NCBI GenBank assembly: GCA_030601605.1 | Contig: JAUVTI010000115.1 | Span: 1-6,264, forward strand | Direction of reading: 5' to 3' | DNA: 6,264 bases | DNA from: Gemmatimonadales bacterium | GTDB lineage: Bacteria > Gemmatimonadota > Gemmatimonadetes > Gemmatimonadales > GWC2-71-9 | Shown here: positions 1 to 6,264 of the stretch, piece after piece | How positions within the stretch are numbered: the first letter of the stretch is position 1 | How the letters are laid out: each line of letters opens with the position of its first letter | Notes under the pieces: generated by a model | Told to the model about the DNA's origin: nothing | Databases searched by the model: none | The model's input: only the letters and a program-made list of their open reading frames with translations | Translations under genes and position numbers: made by a program

Positions 1-3000
1 AGCCGCACGTTGATGACCGCCGCATAACCGGCATCGTCCACGACATCGCTGAGCCGAATGTCGTCCACCCACAGCTCCGCGGTGTCCACAACCATGTTCT
101 CGGTAACCCGGAAGATGCCGGTCGCCACCTCGGAGACGCGCGCGAGGCTGGGCGGCGTGATGCCCGGGTCCTTCACCTGTACCAGGTAGCGGCCCGTAGA
201 GTCGCACGCAACGTAGGCGGTCGTGTCGCCGAGGCCGCACGCCGCCGCCCCGCCTGGCGGCTCCCCGGAGAGCCACCGCTCCTCGATCTGTGCCCGCAGC
301 AGGAGCCACGTGGGGATGTCGATCAGGACCTCGGGCTCCCAGGAGTCGGTGAGCGCCGGCGCGTGGTACAGGTAGTAGTTGTCGACGTTGTATCCGGCCT
401 TGATGTAGAACTCGAGATCGCCGTTCGGACCCCACCCGCTGCCGCGGCCCCGCGCCCACACCCGGAGCAACTTGTAGAGAAGGAAGTTCTTGTCCCCCTC
501 GGCCGTGTATCGGATGAACGCCTCGGCCCGCTCGCGCTCCCCGAGACCGAAACCCAGCACGCGAAGGGCCGCCTCGTTCACCTGGGTCACACCGACCTCG
601 AACGCCTGACTCGTCTGCTCCGGAAGATCCGTCGTACCTGGCGGTGGCTCGTAGCCGAGTTGCTGGTCCTCGGTGCTCGCCACCGTCACCCTCACCTGGC
701 CCTGGAACTGCACGTCGCCTCCGCCGATGCCCAGGATCGGCGTCTCGGAGCGCTTGAGCCACGGTGCGCCCACGAGCCGCATGCGTGCGAGTACGAAGTA
801 GAACTCCTTCTCCGCCTCGGCAGACCCCTGGCCCGGCGCCACGAGCGTCGTGCGGAGCGCCTGGACCTGGCGGATGTCGGGGTTCCCGACCTCGGACGAG
901 TCCACTCGGAACGGGATCCGGTACAGACGCCACGTGAGCGGCCGGCCCAGCCCGTCCAAATGCGTGACCCCGTCGCGCACGTAGAAGCGCTCGTCCCCGA
1001 CGGGGAACACGGAGCGGAACACGTCCTCCTCGACCACACCCAGATTCGTGTCCAGCCGGTTGTCCCCGTTCAGGTCCTCCGTGCTCAGCCGGCTGTTGCG
1101 GCGCGTGCAGATCGCCGCGAGGTCGCCGAGCGGAAACGCGGAGAGCCCGGCCACGCCGCGCAGATCGCACATCGCGTAGTCTTCGATGATCTCCCCGGTA
1201 TTCCCGTCGACGATCGAGTCCAGCAAGTCGCCCAGGATGCCGATGTCGTCAATCTGGGCGTTGTATGTGTTGGTTACGGAGTCCCGCTCCGTGTCGAGCC
1301 GGTCTACGCCCACGAAACGGAATCCGGTGAACGTCGTATCGCCGTTTGACGCGAAGAGTTCGTCGGGCGCCGTGCCGGGCGCGTCCTCCTGAACGGTGCC
1401 GAAGTCGAACACGAGGGCCGCTCCCTGCTGCCGGGCCGTGAGCTCCGCGTCCTCCAGCACCCAGAACTCCAGGAACTCCACCCGTGACAGGTCGATGCCC
1501 ACTCCGGATCCGAATCCGAACGGCTGCGTAATGCTGCGCCACCGCGGGCCCGGCGTGTGGGGCAGGAACCAGCGCGGCTCGCCCGTACCGGGGTCGGGGG
1601 CGCCTCCCACGGTGTCCGGGAACAGTGAGAGCCAAAGGACCGGCTCCACCGCCACGCCCGCTCCCACGAGGACGATGGTGGAGTCGATCTCCCGAGGCTC
1701 GAACTCGAGGATCCCGGTGGAGGTCCGCAGCACGTTCTGCCATACCATCGGCACGACGTCGCGGGGGGAAAACTGCCCCCCATCGAGGTACTGGGGCGGG
1801 AGTCCCTGGCCCGAGAGCGGAGTGCTCCCCAGCTGGAAGTCCCGCTCCGTGAGCCGGATCGGGAGCGACGACACCCCCTGAAAGTCCTCCAGGTACGCGA
1901 TTCCCGTCCGATTGGGATTGGGATCCGAGACGGCCGCTTCGGCGTCGATCTCGAGTCGCGGGGGCACGTCCGTCTGAATGAGCGGCAGGGCGTTGAGCAG
2001 CTCGGTCAGGCCCCCGGGCCGGAACAGCAGGTCTGCCGTCACGCCGCCGATGAACCCCGCCTGTGGCTCGAAGCCGAGCTGCGGACGCGTGAAGGTCGAG
2101 CGGTCGCGCTGGAACAGTCCTATGGCGTGGAACCGGCTGTCGCGGCTCAGGTTGTATGTCGCCGCGAACCCGAAGATGCTCTTCGGCGCCGTATCGAACA
2201 GCTGATTCTCCTCGAACTGCGCACGCACGTCGGTCGGGCCGGTGAAGAGCGAATCGGGGTTCAGGAAGAACACCTGGCCGATCGTGTAGTCGATGTCGTA
2301 ATCGATGCCGCGCTCGAGCTGGCGGTCACCTACGAATATCTTCTCGCTTCGGTCGCGGATCTGGAGCGCGCCCAGATTCAGCGTGGCACGGTCTCCAGCG
2401 CCGGTCGCTTCGTAGTTCAGCTCCATGCTGTACTTGGGCGGCGGTCCCTCGGTTCTGATCAGGTAGGTGGGAGTCTTGTACAGCGAGTCGTTGAGATCAC
2501 CGGGCGCCAGGACCGACGAATCAGCAAACGGCGTCGCGTGGGGGAACACCACGTAATTGTCCCGCAGCGGCAGGCCGTTGTTGGGGTCGCGCGGCCGCGG
2601 GAACACCCGATTGAATTCGTCGATGGTGGAGGGGTCGACGGAGAGAGCCAGTCCCAGCAGGGACAGATACGTCCCGCTTCCGTCCAGCGGCTGCTCCGAC
2701 TCGTTCACCAGGATCGCCAGGTCGACCGTAGCACGGTCCATCCCGCTCCCGCCCACGCGGTAGAAGTTGCGCAGTTCGTAGAAGAATGTCGGCTCGGCCG
2801 TGCTCTGCCGCGGCTCGTAGATGAGCTGCAGCGTGTCGCCGGTCCCGTTCACGGACGGAAACGTGCCGACCGTGTCGCCCGCGGCGGTCGTGTAGGAAAC
2901 CGCCATGAAGTCGTCCGTCCCCAGCTGCGCGGCCATGCCGAACCAGAGGCCTGACTGATCCAGATAGTAGTCACGTCCCTCGACCAGCAGCTCCCACGAG

Positions 3001-4118
3001 AACGGCCCCACTTTCTGGGAGCTGTCATCCCTGCGTGCGATGGCGTCTACACCGCCGAGGTTGGCGTTGGCAGTCTGATTGCTCGACTGCGCGCGCAGCC
3101 GGTAGATGCGCACACCGGTGGGACGGTGCTCGGGCGGAACGCCGTCGCGGTTGAGATTGAGAACGTCGATGTCAGGGTAGCCGGGAATGTCGAAGGGGTT
3201 GACTACGAAGAAGAACTTGCGTTGCTGGAAGTCCAGGTCACGCGCAAGGAAACTGACGGGCTGCGTGGTCGTGTCACCGACCCGGAACGTGCGCGTGCGG
3301 ACGGCCGAGCCCTTCTGCTGCGCATAGATGCCGCTGAACTCCACGGGGCCGAGCTGCACGTCGGCCATGATGCCGAACGAGTTAGCCGGGATCGCCGCGG
3401 TGATGAAGCGCGACGGTGGCGTCCGGAATGTCACGTTCCCGACCTCGACCCGCTGCAGGATCTCGTCCTCGAGGCCCTGATACCACACGTTGATGTTGTT
3501 GTTGACGCTGAACTCGCGCTCGGTATCGAAGTCCACGTTGACGTAGAACCGCTGGCTCACGATCCCGCCGGCAAGCACCCGGAACTGTTCGTCGAGGGTG
3601 GGGGTGGGAAAACCGCCCGCGCAGCCTACGCTGGCGGTTCCGGCGGTGGCGGCCGTGCAGTTCGCGTTGCGGAGCTTGTCGAACCTCACCTCCATGCGCG
3701 CGCGCAGATCGATGCCGAGATCGGCGTAGCGGCCCAGCGCGGCAAACGTGCCCGGCCCTTCCTGCTGGGCGATGTCCCCCGGCCGCGGGATCGCTATGCG
3801 GCGTCGGCCTGTCGTGTCGGCGGGCTCCTCCGGTACTAGGTTCAGATCTGCCAGGAAGCCGGCGCTGAAGCGCTGCCAGCGGGCGCGCTCTATCTGCCTC
3901 AGGGTCTCGCGCTCCCACCTGTCCGCCACCAGACTGGGGGTGGTCCTGAGTCCCAGCCACCCGCCCGGCTCCAGCGCGCCGTGGCTGCGAAACGTCAGGG
4001 TATCGCGGCTCAGACGCAGGCTCAGCCGCGGCGCAGGCGCCCCCTCCTGCTGGGCACGCCCCGGCGCCGCCGCGACGATCAGACCGACCAGGACGAGCGC
4101 TACGCGATGGTAGGACAC
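1..4118 (-). CDS. sprA: SprA/Sov-like outer-membrane translocon protein, N-terminal 1372 residues (3' end outside window)
   Basis: SprA proteins (Sov in Porphyromonas) are giant outer-membrane beta-barrels, commonly well over 2000 residues, that form the type IX secretion pore in Bacteroidota. Reading the minus strand from the GTG at 4118, the frame stays open to position 1, giving 1372 codons; the C-terminal part is off the left edge. Residues 1-22 form a Sec signal peptide (basic start, hydrophobic VALVLVGLIVAAA, likely cleavage GRA|QQ, no lipobox Cys). SprA-type landmarks follow in order: NPFDIPGY (307-314); NRDGVPPE (323-330); two 'G-x-DY' segments typical of the SprA_N family (VEGRDYYLD at 379-387, GIDYDIDY at 604-611); AYLEDFQG (741-748, the family's 'YLDDFEG'); LEFWVLED (around W886); DDIGILGD (about 955-965); an EF-hand-like DLNGDNRLD (1015-1023); and LWVDDIRLSD (around W1350, the family's 'VWVNELRL'). 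I chose the GTG because it places the signal peptide at the N-terminus; a weak CCCAGG lies six bases upstream. The gene is divergent from the LPS export genes. Family assignment is from remembered motifs, not a search. Whether it acts in true type IX secretion here is inference. Confidence 0.93.
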   Translation of the reverse strand, partial: MSYHRVALVLVGLIVAAAPGRAQQEGAPAPRLSLRLSRDTLTFRSHGALEPGGWLGLRTTPSLVADRWERETLRQIERARWQRFSAGFLADLNLVPEEPADTTGRRRIAIPRPGDIAQQEGPGTFAALGRYADLGIDLRARMEVRFDKLRNANCTAATAGTASVGCAGGFPTPTLDEQFRVLAGGIVSQRFYVNVDFDTEREFSVNNNINVWYQGLEDEILQRVEVGNVTFRTPPSRFITAAIPANSFGIMADVQLGPVEFSGIYAQQKGSAVRTRTFRVGDTTTQPVSFLARDLDFQQRKFFFVVNPFDIPGYPDIDVLNLNRDGVPPEHRPTGVRIYRLRAQSSNQTANANLGGVDAIARRDDSSQKVGPFSWELLVEGRDYYLDQSGLWFGMAAQLGTDDFMAVSYTTAAGDTVGTFPSVNGTGDTLQLIYEPRQSTAEPTFFYELRNFYRVGGSGMDRATVDLAILVNESEQPLDGSGTYLSLLGLALSVDPSTIDEFNRVFPRPRDPNNGLPLRDNYVVFPHATPFADSSVLAPGDLNDSLYKTPTYLIRTEGPPPKYSMELNYEATGAGDRATLNLGALQIRDRSEKIFVGDRQLERGIDYDIDYTIGQVFFLNPDSLFTGPTDVRAQFEENQLFDTAPKSIFGFAATYNLSRDSRFHAIGLFQRDRSTFTRPQLGFEPQAGFIGGVTADLLFRPGGLTELLNALPLIQTDVPPRLEIDAEAAVSDPNPNRTGIAYLEDFQGVSSLPIRLTERDFQLGSTPLSGQGLPPQYLDGGQFSPRDVVPMVWQNVLRTSTGILEFEPREIDSTIVLVGAGVAVEPVLWLSLFPDTVGGAPDPGTGEPRWFLPHTPGPRWRSITQPFGFGSGVGIDLSRVEFLEFWVLEDAELTARQQGAALVFDFGTVQEDAPGTAPDELFASNGDTTFTGFRFVGVDRLDTERDSVTNTYNAQIDDIGILGDLLDSIVDGNTGEIIEDYAMCDLRGVAGLSAFPLGDLAAICTRRNSRLSTEDLNGDNRLDTNLGVVEEDVFRSVFPVGDERFYVRDGVTHLDGLGRPLTWRLYRIPFRVDSSEVGNPDIRQVQALRTTLVAPGQGSAEAEKEFYFVLARMRLVGAPWLKRSETPILGIGGGDVQFQGQVRVTVASTEDQQLGYEPPPGTTDLPEQTSQAFEVGVTQVNEAALRVLGFGLGERERAEAFIRYTAEGDKNFLLYKLLRVWARGRGSGWGPNGDLEFYIKAGYNVDNYYLYHAPALTDSWEPEVLIDIPTWLLLRAQIEERWLSGEPPGGAAACGLGDTTAYVACDSTGRYLVQVKDPGITPPSLARVSEVATGIFRVTENMVVDTAELWVDDIRLSDVVDDAGYAAVINVR
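1763..1781. repeat. G6/C6 inverted repeat inside sprA
   Basis: GGGGGG (1763-1768) and CCCCCC (1776-1781) are separated by seven bases and can form a six-pair all-GC hairpin with a short loop. It lies in the coding region for Asp-Gly-Gly-Gln-Phe-Ser-Pro-Arg. The transcript on the sprA strand has TTTTCCCCCC after the first arm, so it is not a Rho-independent terminator (no U tract after the stem). Confidence 0.4.
4053..4118 (-). other. Sec signal peptide coding segment of the SprA-like protein
   Basis: The first 22 codons encode a start with His and Arg at residues 4-5, a hydrophobic core at residues 6-18, and a small-residue end Gly-Arg-Ala before Gln-Gln. This is a standard signal peptidase I layout. 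There is no cysteine at the +1 position, so it is not a lipoprotein. It supports periplasm/outer-membrane targeting and fixes the GTG start. Confidence 0.8.
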
Positions 4119-4124
4119 ATTCGA

Positions 4125-4130
4125 CCTGGG
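4125..4130 (-). promoter_or_regulatory. Weak ribosome binding site of sprA (CCCAGG)
   Basis: On the minus strand the bases before the GTG read CCCAGG, then six bases, then GTG. The AGG core is at a workable distance, but only three or four bases match the anti-Shine-Dalgarno sequence. With a GTG start this predicts modest translation. An ATG two bases upstream (ATGTG, 4120-4118) is in another frame and stops after six codons. Confidence 0.4.
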
Positions 4131-4142
4131 AGAGGGTAACCC

Positions 4143-4171
4143 TTGTGGGAGGCGAGGTTGGTCAATATAAT
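4143..4171 (+). promoter_or_regulatory. Putative sigma70-type promoter driving lptF-lptG
   Basis: A perfect TATAAT lies at 4166-4171, standing out in otherwise GC-rich DNA. Seventeen bases upstream is TTGTGG (4143-4148), which matches TTGACA only in the first three bases. Transcription would begin near 4178, leaving a leader of about 36 bases before the ATG at 4214. The promoter also argues against an in-frame GTG at 4145 as the lptF start, since that codon falls inside the -35 element. Its -10 shares bases with the -10 of the divergent sprA promoter. Confidence 0.55.
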
Positions 4172-4192
4172 GAGCGCCTCAAGTCGTTACAA
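4164..4192 (-). promoter_or_regulatory. Putative sigma70-type promoter driving sprA
   Basis: Read on the minus strand, TTGTAA (4192-4187, four of six matches to TTGACA) is followed by exactly 17 bases and then TATATT (4169-4164, five of six matches to TATAAT). A start near 4157 would leave an untranslated leader of about 40 bases before the GTG at 4118. The -10 overlaps the -10 of the opposing lptF promoter. It is predicted from sequence only; preferred promoter motifs in this phylum may differ from the enterobacterial consensus. Confidence 0.45.
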
Positions 4193-4194
4193 GT
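4180..4194 (+). repeat. Direct repeat CAAGT x2, 10-bp period, in the divergent promoter region
   Basis: CAAGT occurs at 4180-4184 and again at 4190-4194, one helical turn apart, overlapping the putative sprA -35 and just downstream of the predicted lptF start of transcription. Same-face tandem half-sites are typical of response-regulator binding, but these are only five bases long and could be chance. Confidence 0.25.
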
Positions 4195-4197
4195 TGG

Positions 4198-4210
4198 TGA
4201 GTTACACTCA
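4198..4210. repeat. Perfect inverted repeat TGAGT-TAC-ACTCA in the lptF leader
   Basis: Two five-base arms (4198-4202 and 4206-4210) flank a three-base centre, three bases before the lptF ATG. It partly covers GGTGAG (4196-4201), the only Shine-Dalgarno-like run before that ATG. It could be a small operator or a weak RNA hairpin limiting ribosome access. The arms are short, so chance remains possible. Confidence 0.35.
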
Positions 4211-4213
4211 TTT

Positions 4214-5698
4214 ATGAGGATACTGCGCCGCTACCTGCTCCGGCAGCATGCTCTGCCGTTCCTCTTCGCGCTGGCCGCGTTGACGAGCTTCGAGTTGTTG
4301 CGTCAGATCGCGAGGAAGCTGGGGGATCTCATCGGGAAGGGCATCCCTTCGACCGTGGTGCTCGAGTTCTTCCTGCTCACGATTCCCTTCCTCATCGCAA
4401 TCACGCTCTCGATGGCGGTTCTGGTTGCCGTGTTGTACACGATGAGCAGGATGACCGGCGACCGCGAGCTGACGGCCATCCGCGCGGGAGGGGTATCACT
4501 CGGACAGCTCATGCGGCCGCTCCTGGCAGCCGCCACGGTCGTGGCCTTCGTGTCTTTCCTGTTCGGCGATCAGGTGCTGCCCCGGACGAACCACCGGCTG
4601 CGCACCCTGATGACTTCCATCTACCGCACCAAGCCCACTTTCTCCCTCAAGGAACACGTGGTCAACGAGGTGCGGAAGGGACAGACCCTGTTGCGCGCGG
4701 CCCAGATCGACCAGGCGACCTACCGCATGAGGGACGTCACGCTCTACAACCTGGTGGACCAGACCCGCACCATATACGCCGACAGCGGCTACCTGGCTTT
4801 CGCCCCCAACCAGGAAGACCTCCAGCTCATCCTGTACGACGGCGCCATACATGAGTTTGACCGCCAAGACCCCCGCATGTTCCAACAAACGGCCTTCCGG
4901 CGCCAGACCATCCTGATCAGGGGGATCGGGAGCGAGTTCGTGCGGCGCGAAGGCGACGACTACCGGGGCGACCGTGAGATGGGGGTGTGCCAGCTGGAGG
5001 AGGTCACGATGCGCGCGCGGCGCGACGCCATGACCACCGAGCGACAGGCCGAGGCGGCGGCCATCAATGGACTGCGGACCCTGGTGGGGCTGCCCGCGCT
5101 GGAGCCAGATACCACCCCGCCCCGGCTCCGGCACGGCCTGTACTGTCGCGCCCTGGGCCTCATCAGGGGATGGTGGGGTCCGGCCGAGCTGGAGGCGCAG
5201 GAGGCCGTCCAGGACACGGCGGGCCGGCAGCTCAGCGAGCAGCTCGACGAGCCGGCGCGCCGGGCCTTCGCCGCCCGTGTGGTGCCGCAGAACCGCGGCC
5301 GGGACGTTCGCCTGCTGCGCGACCGGGCCCGCGCCGCGCGGATTCGCGAGGCGATCTACAACGTGGAGCTCCACAAGAAGTACTCGATCCCCGCCGCCTG
5401 CATCATCTTCGTGCTGATCGGGGTGCCTCTGGCGGTCCGGTTCCCACGCGGCGGCCTAGGGCTGGTGCTGGGCGCCGGGATGTCGATCTTCGCCCTCTAC
5501 TACGTAGGGCTGATCGCGGGGGAAAGCGCCGCCAACAGGCTGATCTTGCCGCCCTTCCTGGCCATGTGGGGCACCAACATCCTCATAGCGAGCCTGGGGG
5601 TCGTGGGCCTCTGGTTGGTGCGCACCGAGGGGTGCGCCCCGCGCCGCCCGGGCCGACCCGGCTGGATGTCCAGGCTGCGGGGGCTGCTGTCGCCGTGA
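4214..5698 (+). CDS. lptF: LptF-like LPS export permease (YjgP/YjgQ family), enlarged periplasmic region
   Basis: LptF pairs with LptG in the inner membrane and, powered by LptB, extracts lipopolysaccharide and feeds it to the periplasmic bridge. The 494-residue product shows the family plan: MRILRRYLLRQ start, TM1 about 12-31, TM2 about 50-75, the signature GDRELTAIRAGGVSL (82-96, cytoplasmic, near the LptB contact), TM3 about 100-118, a periplasmic beta-rich (jellyroll-type) region about 140-255, then TM4 391-408, TM5 413-436 and TM6 447-470. VELHKKYSIPAACIIF before and in TM4 and PRGGLGL after it are typical of FCB-group members. Family members are usually about 360 residues; the excess is a charged Ala/Arg/Glu-rich, probably helical stretch about 262-380. 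I chose the ATG at 4214 because it gives a standard family N-terminus; an in-frame GTG at 4145 lies within the promoter. The Shine-Dalgarno (GGTGAG, 12 bases away) is poor. It overlaps lptG by one base. LptF rather than LptG is assigned by gene order and is less certain than the family. Confidence 0.9.
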   Translation: MRILRRYLLRQHALPFLFALAALTSFELLRQIARKLGDLIGKGIPSTVVLEFFLLTIPFLIAITLSMAVLVAVLYTMSRMTGDRELTAIRAGGVSLGQLMRPLLAAATVVAFVSFLFGDQVLPRTNHRLRTLMTSIYRTKPTFSLKEHVVNEVRKGQTLLRAAQIDQATYRMRDVTLYNLVDQTRTIYADSGYLAFAPNQEDLQLILYDGAIHEFDRQDPRMFQQTAFRRQTILIRGIGSEFVRREGDDYRGDREMGVCQLEEVTMRARRDAMTTERQAEAAAINGLRTLVGLPALEPDTTPPRLRHGLYCRALGLIRGWWGPAELEAQEAVQDTAGRQLSEQLDEPARRAFAARVVPQNRGRDVRLLRDRARAARIREAIYNVELHKKYSIPAACIIFVLIGVPLAVRFPRGGLGLVLGAGMSIFALYYVGLIAGESAANRLILPPFLAMWGTNILIASLGVVGLWLVRTEGCAPRRPGRPGWMSRLRGLLSP

Positions 5699-6264
5699 TG
5701 CCGACCCTCGACCGGTATCTAATGCGGGAGTGGGTGAAGATCTTCCTGCTCTCCGCCATCGGGCTACCCGTATTCGTGATCCTGATCGAGCTCGCCGAGA
5801 AGCTCGACGACTACCTGATCAAGGACCTGGCGTTCTCGGAAGTCGCACTGGCGTACTTTTTCTCCCTGCCCGACCGGATCTTCCTCATTCTCCCCGCAGC
5901 GGTGCTGTTCGCCACCGTCTTCAGCGTCGGGAACATGAACCGCACGGCCGAGCTGACCGCCGCCAAGGCGTCGGGACGCAGCCTGCACCGCACGGTGGCG
6001 CCCGTTCTCCTGGCGGCGCTGCTAGCGTCGGGCCTGGGACTCGTGATCGGGGAGCTCGCTCCTCCCGCCACACGGAAACAGCTCGAGCTCCTGGGCGAGC
6101 TGGAGCGACGCAACCAGATGGCGCGCTACAACTTCGTATACCGGGCGGAGGAGGGCTGGGTGTACTCCGTCCGCCAGCTGGACATCACTCGCCAGCGCAT
6201 GCAGGACGTCGTGCTGGAGCGGGAAGGCACCGGCGCAGATTACCCCACCCTCTCGGTGCAGGCC
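5698..6264 (+). CDS. lptG: LptG-like LPS export permease (YjgP/YjgQ family), N-terminal 189 residues (3' end outside window)
   Basis: This is the second permease half of the LPS exporter and the expected partner of the upstream protein. The frame is open from the ATG at 5698 to the window edge (exactly 189 codons), about half of a normal family member. It begins MPTLDRYLMREW, as usual for the family, followed by TM1 about 13-32, a short periplasmic loop, TM2 about 58-80, the signature TAELTAAKASGRSL (83-96) facing LptB, and TM3 about 98-120. The remainder (RYNFVYRAEEGWVYSVRQLD and on, from 143) is the start of the periplasmic beta-jellyroll. The start overlaps the lptF stop in TGATG, and there is no good Shine-Dalgarno, so translation is probably coupled to lptF by reinitiation. 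Equal dosage would suit a heterodimer. The signature motif resembles LptG ('ELTALKASG') more than LptF, but LptF and LptG are homologous and the naming is an inference. Confidence 0.9.
   Translation, partial: MPTLDRYLMREWVKIFLLSAIGLPVFVILIELAEKLDDYLIKDLAFSEVALAYFFSLPDRIFLILPAAVLFATVFSVGNMNRTAELTAAKASGRSLHRTVAPVLLAALLASGLGLVIGELAPPATRKQLELLGELERRNQMARYNFVYRAEEGWVYSVRQLDITRQRMQDVVLEREGTGADYPTLSVQA

Noticed and set aside
363..1349. Plus-strand open frame of 328 codons antisense to sprA (similar ones at 2127-2954 and 3126-3839)
   Set aside because: The composition is Arg/Val/His-rich with no recognisable domain, and the opposite strand carries a continuous SprA frame with family motifs across all three. 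These are GC-rich antisense shadows.
3382..3960. Minus-strand open frames at 3382-3960, 1249-1743, 1304-1783 and 692-1039
   Set aside because: They lie on the same strand as sprA but in other frames, and their products are low-complexity Arg/Pro/Ser/Gly runs. The sprA frame is intact through each, so they do not indicate frameshifts.
4145..4213. N-terminal extension of LptF from the in-frame GTG at 4145
   Set aside because: The 23 extra residues are polar and unlike the family start, and the codon falls within the putative -35 element, upstream of the predicted transcription start.
4170..4217. A 15-codon upstream frame (ATG 4170, TGA 4215-4217) overlapping the lptF start as ATGA
   Set aside because: The overlap looks like a coupled leader peptide, but its ATG overlaps the perfect TATAAT and would lie upstream of the transcript start. 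It has no Shine-Dalgarno and no recognisable content. It would be worth revisiting only if transcription starts further upstream.
4496..5374. Minus-strand 292-codon open frame opposite lptF
   Set aside because: The lptF frame here shows transmembrane segments and family signature motifs. The antisense product has none.
1..6264. CRISPR arrays, tRNA/rRNA genes, insertion sequences, attachment sites, Rho-independent terminators
   Set aside because: No regularly spaced repeats, RNA-gene signatures, transposase frames or GC stem plus T-run were seen. Coding sequence fills all but 95 bases.

Overview
The window reads as high-GC DNA (roughly two thirds G+C by eye) from a bacterium with an outer membrane, in the Fibrobacteres-Chlorobi-Bacteroidetes (FCB) assemblage. 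A SprA-type giant outer-membrane translocon gene sits beside LptF/LptG permeases of the type with a pre-TM4 'VELHKKYSIP' segment. The high GC and codon use suggest Gemmatimonadota or a relative more than a typical low-GC Bacteroidetes. This taxonomic call is an inference.

Layout: positions 1-4118 are one uninterrupted minus-strand reading frame that leaves the window at its left edge. It encodes the first 1372 residues of a SprA/Sov-like protein (type IX secretion translocon family), beginning with a GTG start and a clear Sec signal peptide. Positions 4119-4213 are a 95-bp divergent intergenic region. It carries two oppositely directed sigma70-like promoters whose -10 hexamers overlap, plus a short inverted repeat and a short direct repeat. 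Positions 4214-5698 on the plus strand encode a complete LptF-like permease (494 aa) with an unusually large periplasmic part. Its stop codon overlaps by one base (TGATG) the start of a second permease, LptG-like, which runs off the right edge after 189 codons.

Functionally, LptF and LptG form the inner-membrane heterodimer that, with the ATPase LptB (not in this window), extracts LPS and pushes it onto the periplasmic bridge. SprA forms the outer-membrane pore of type IX secretion in Bacteroidota. The window is thus an envelope-biogenesis locus: one arm exports lipopolysaccharide, and the other, divergent and possibly co-regulated, builds a very large protein translocon. The sequence is gene-dense. 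I see no tRNA, rRNA, CRISPR, insertion sequence or terminator, and both outer genes are cut only by the window edge. I did not find a wholly new system. The most interesting points are the shared-promoter arrangement, the sprA-lptFG linkage, and the enlarged LptF.
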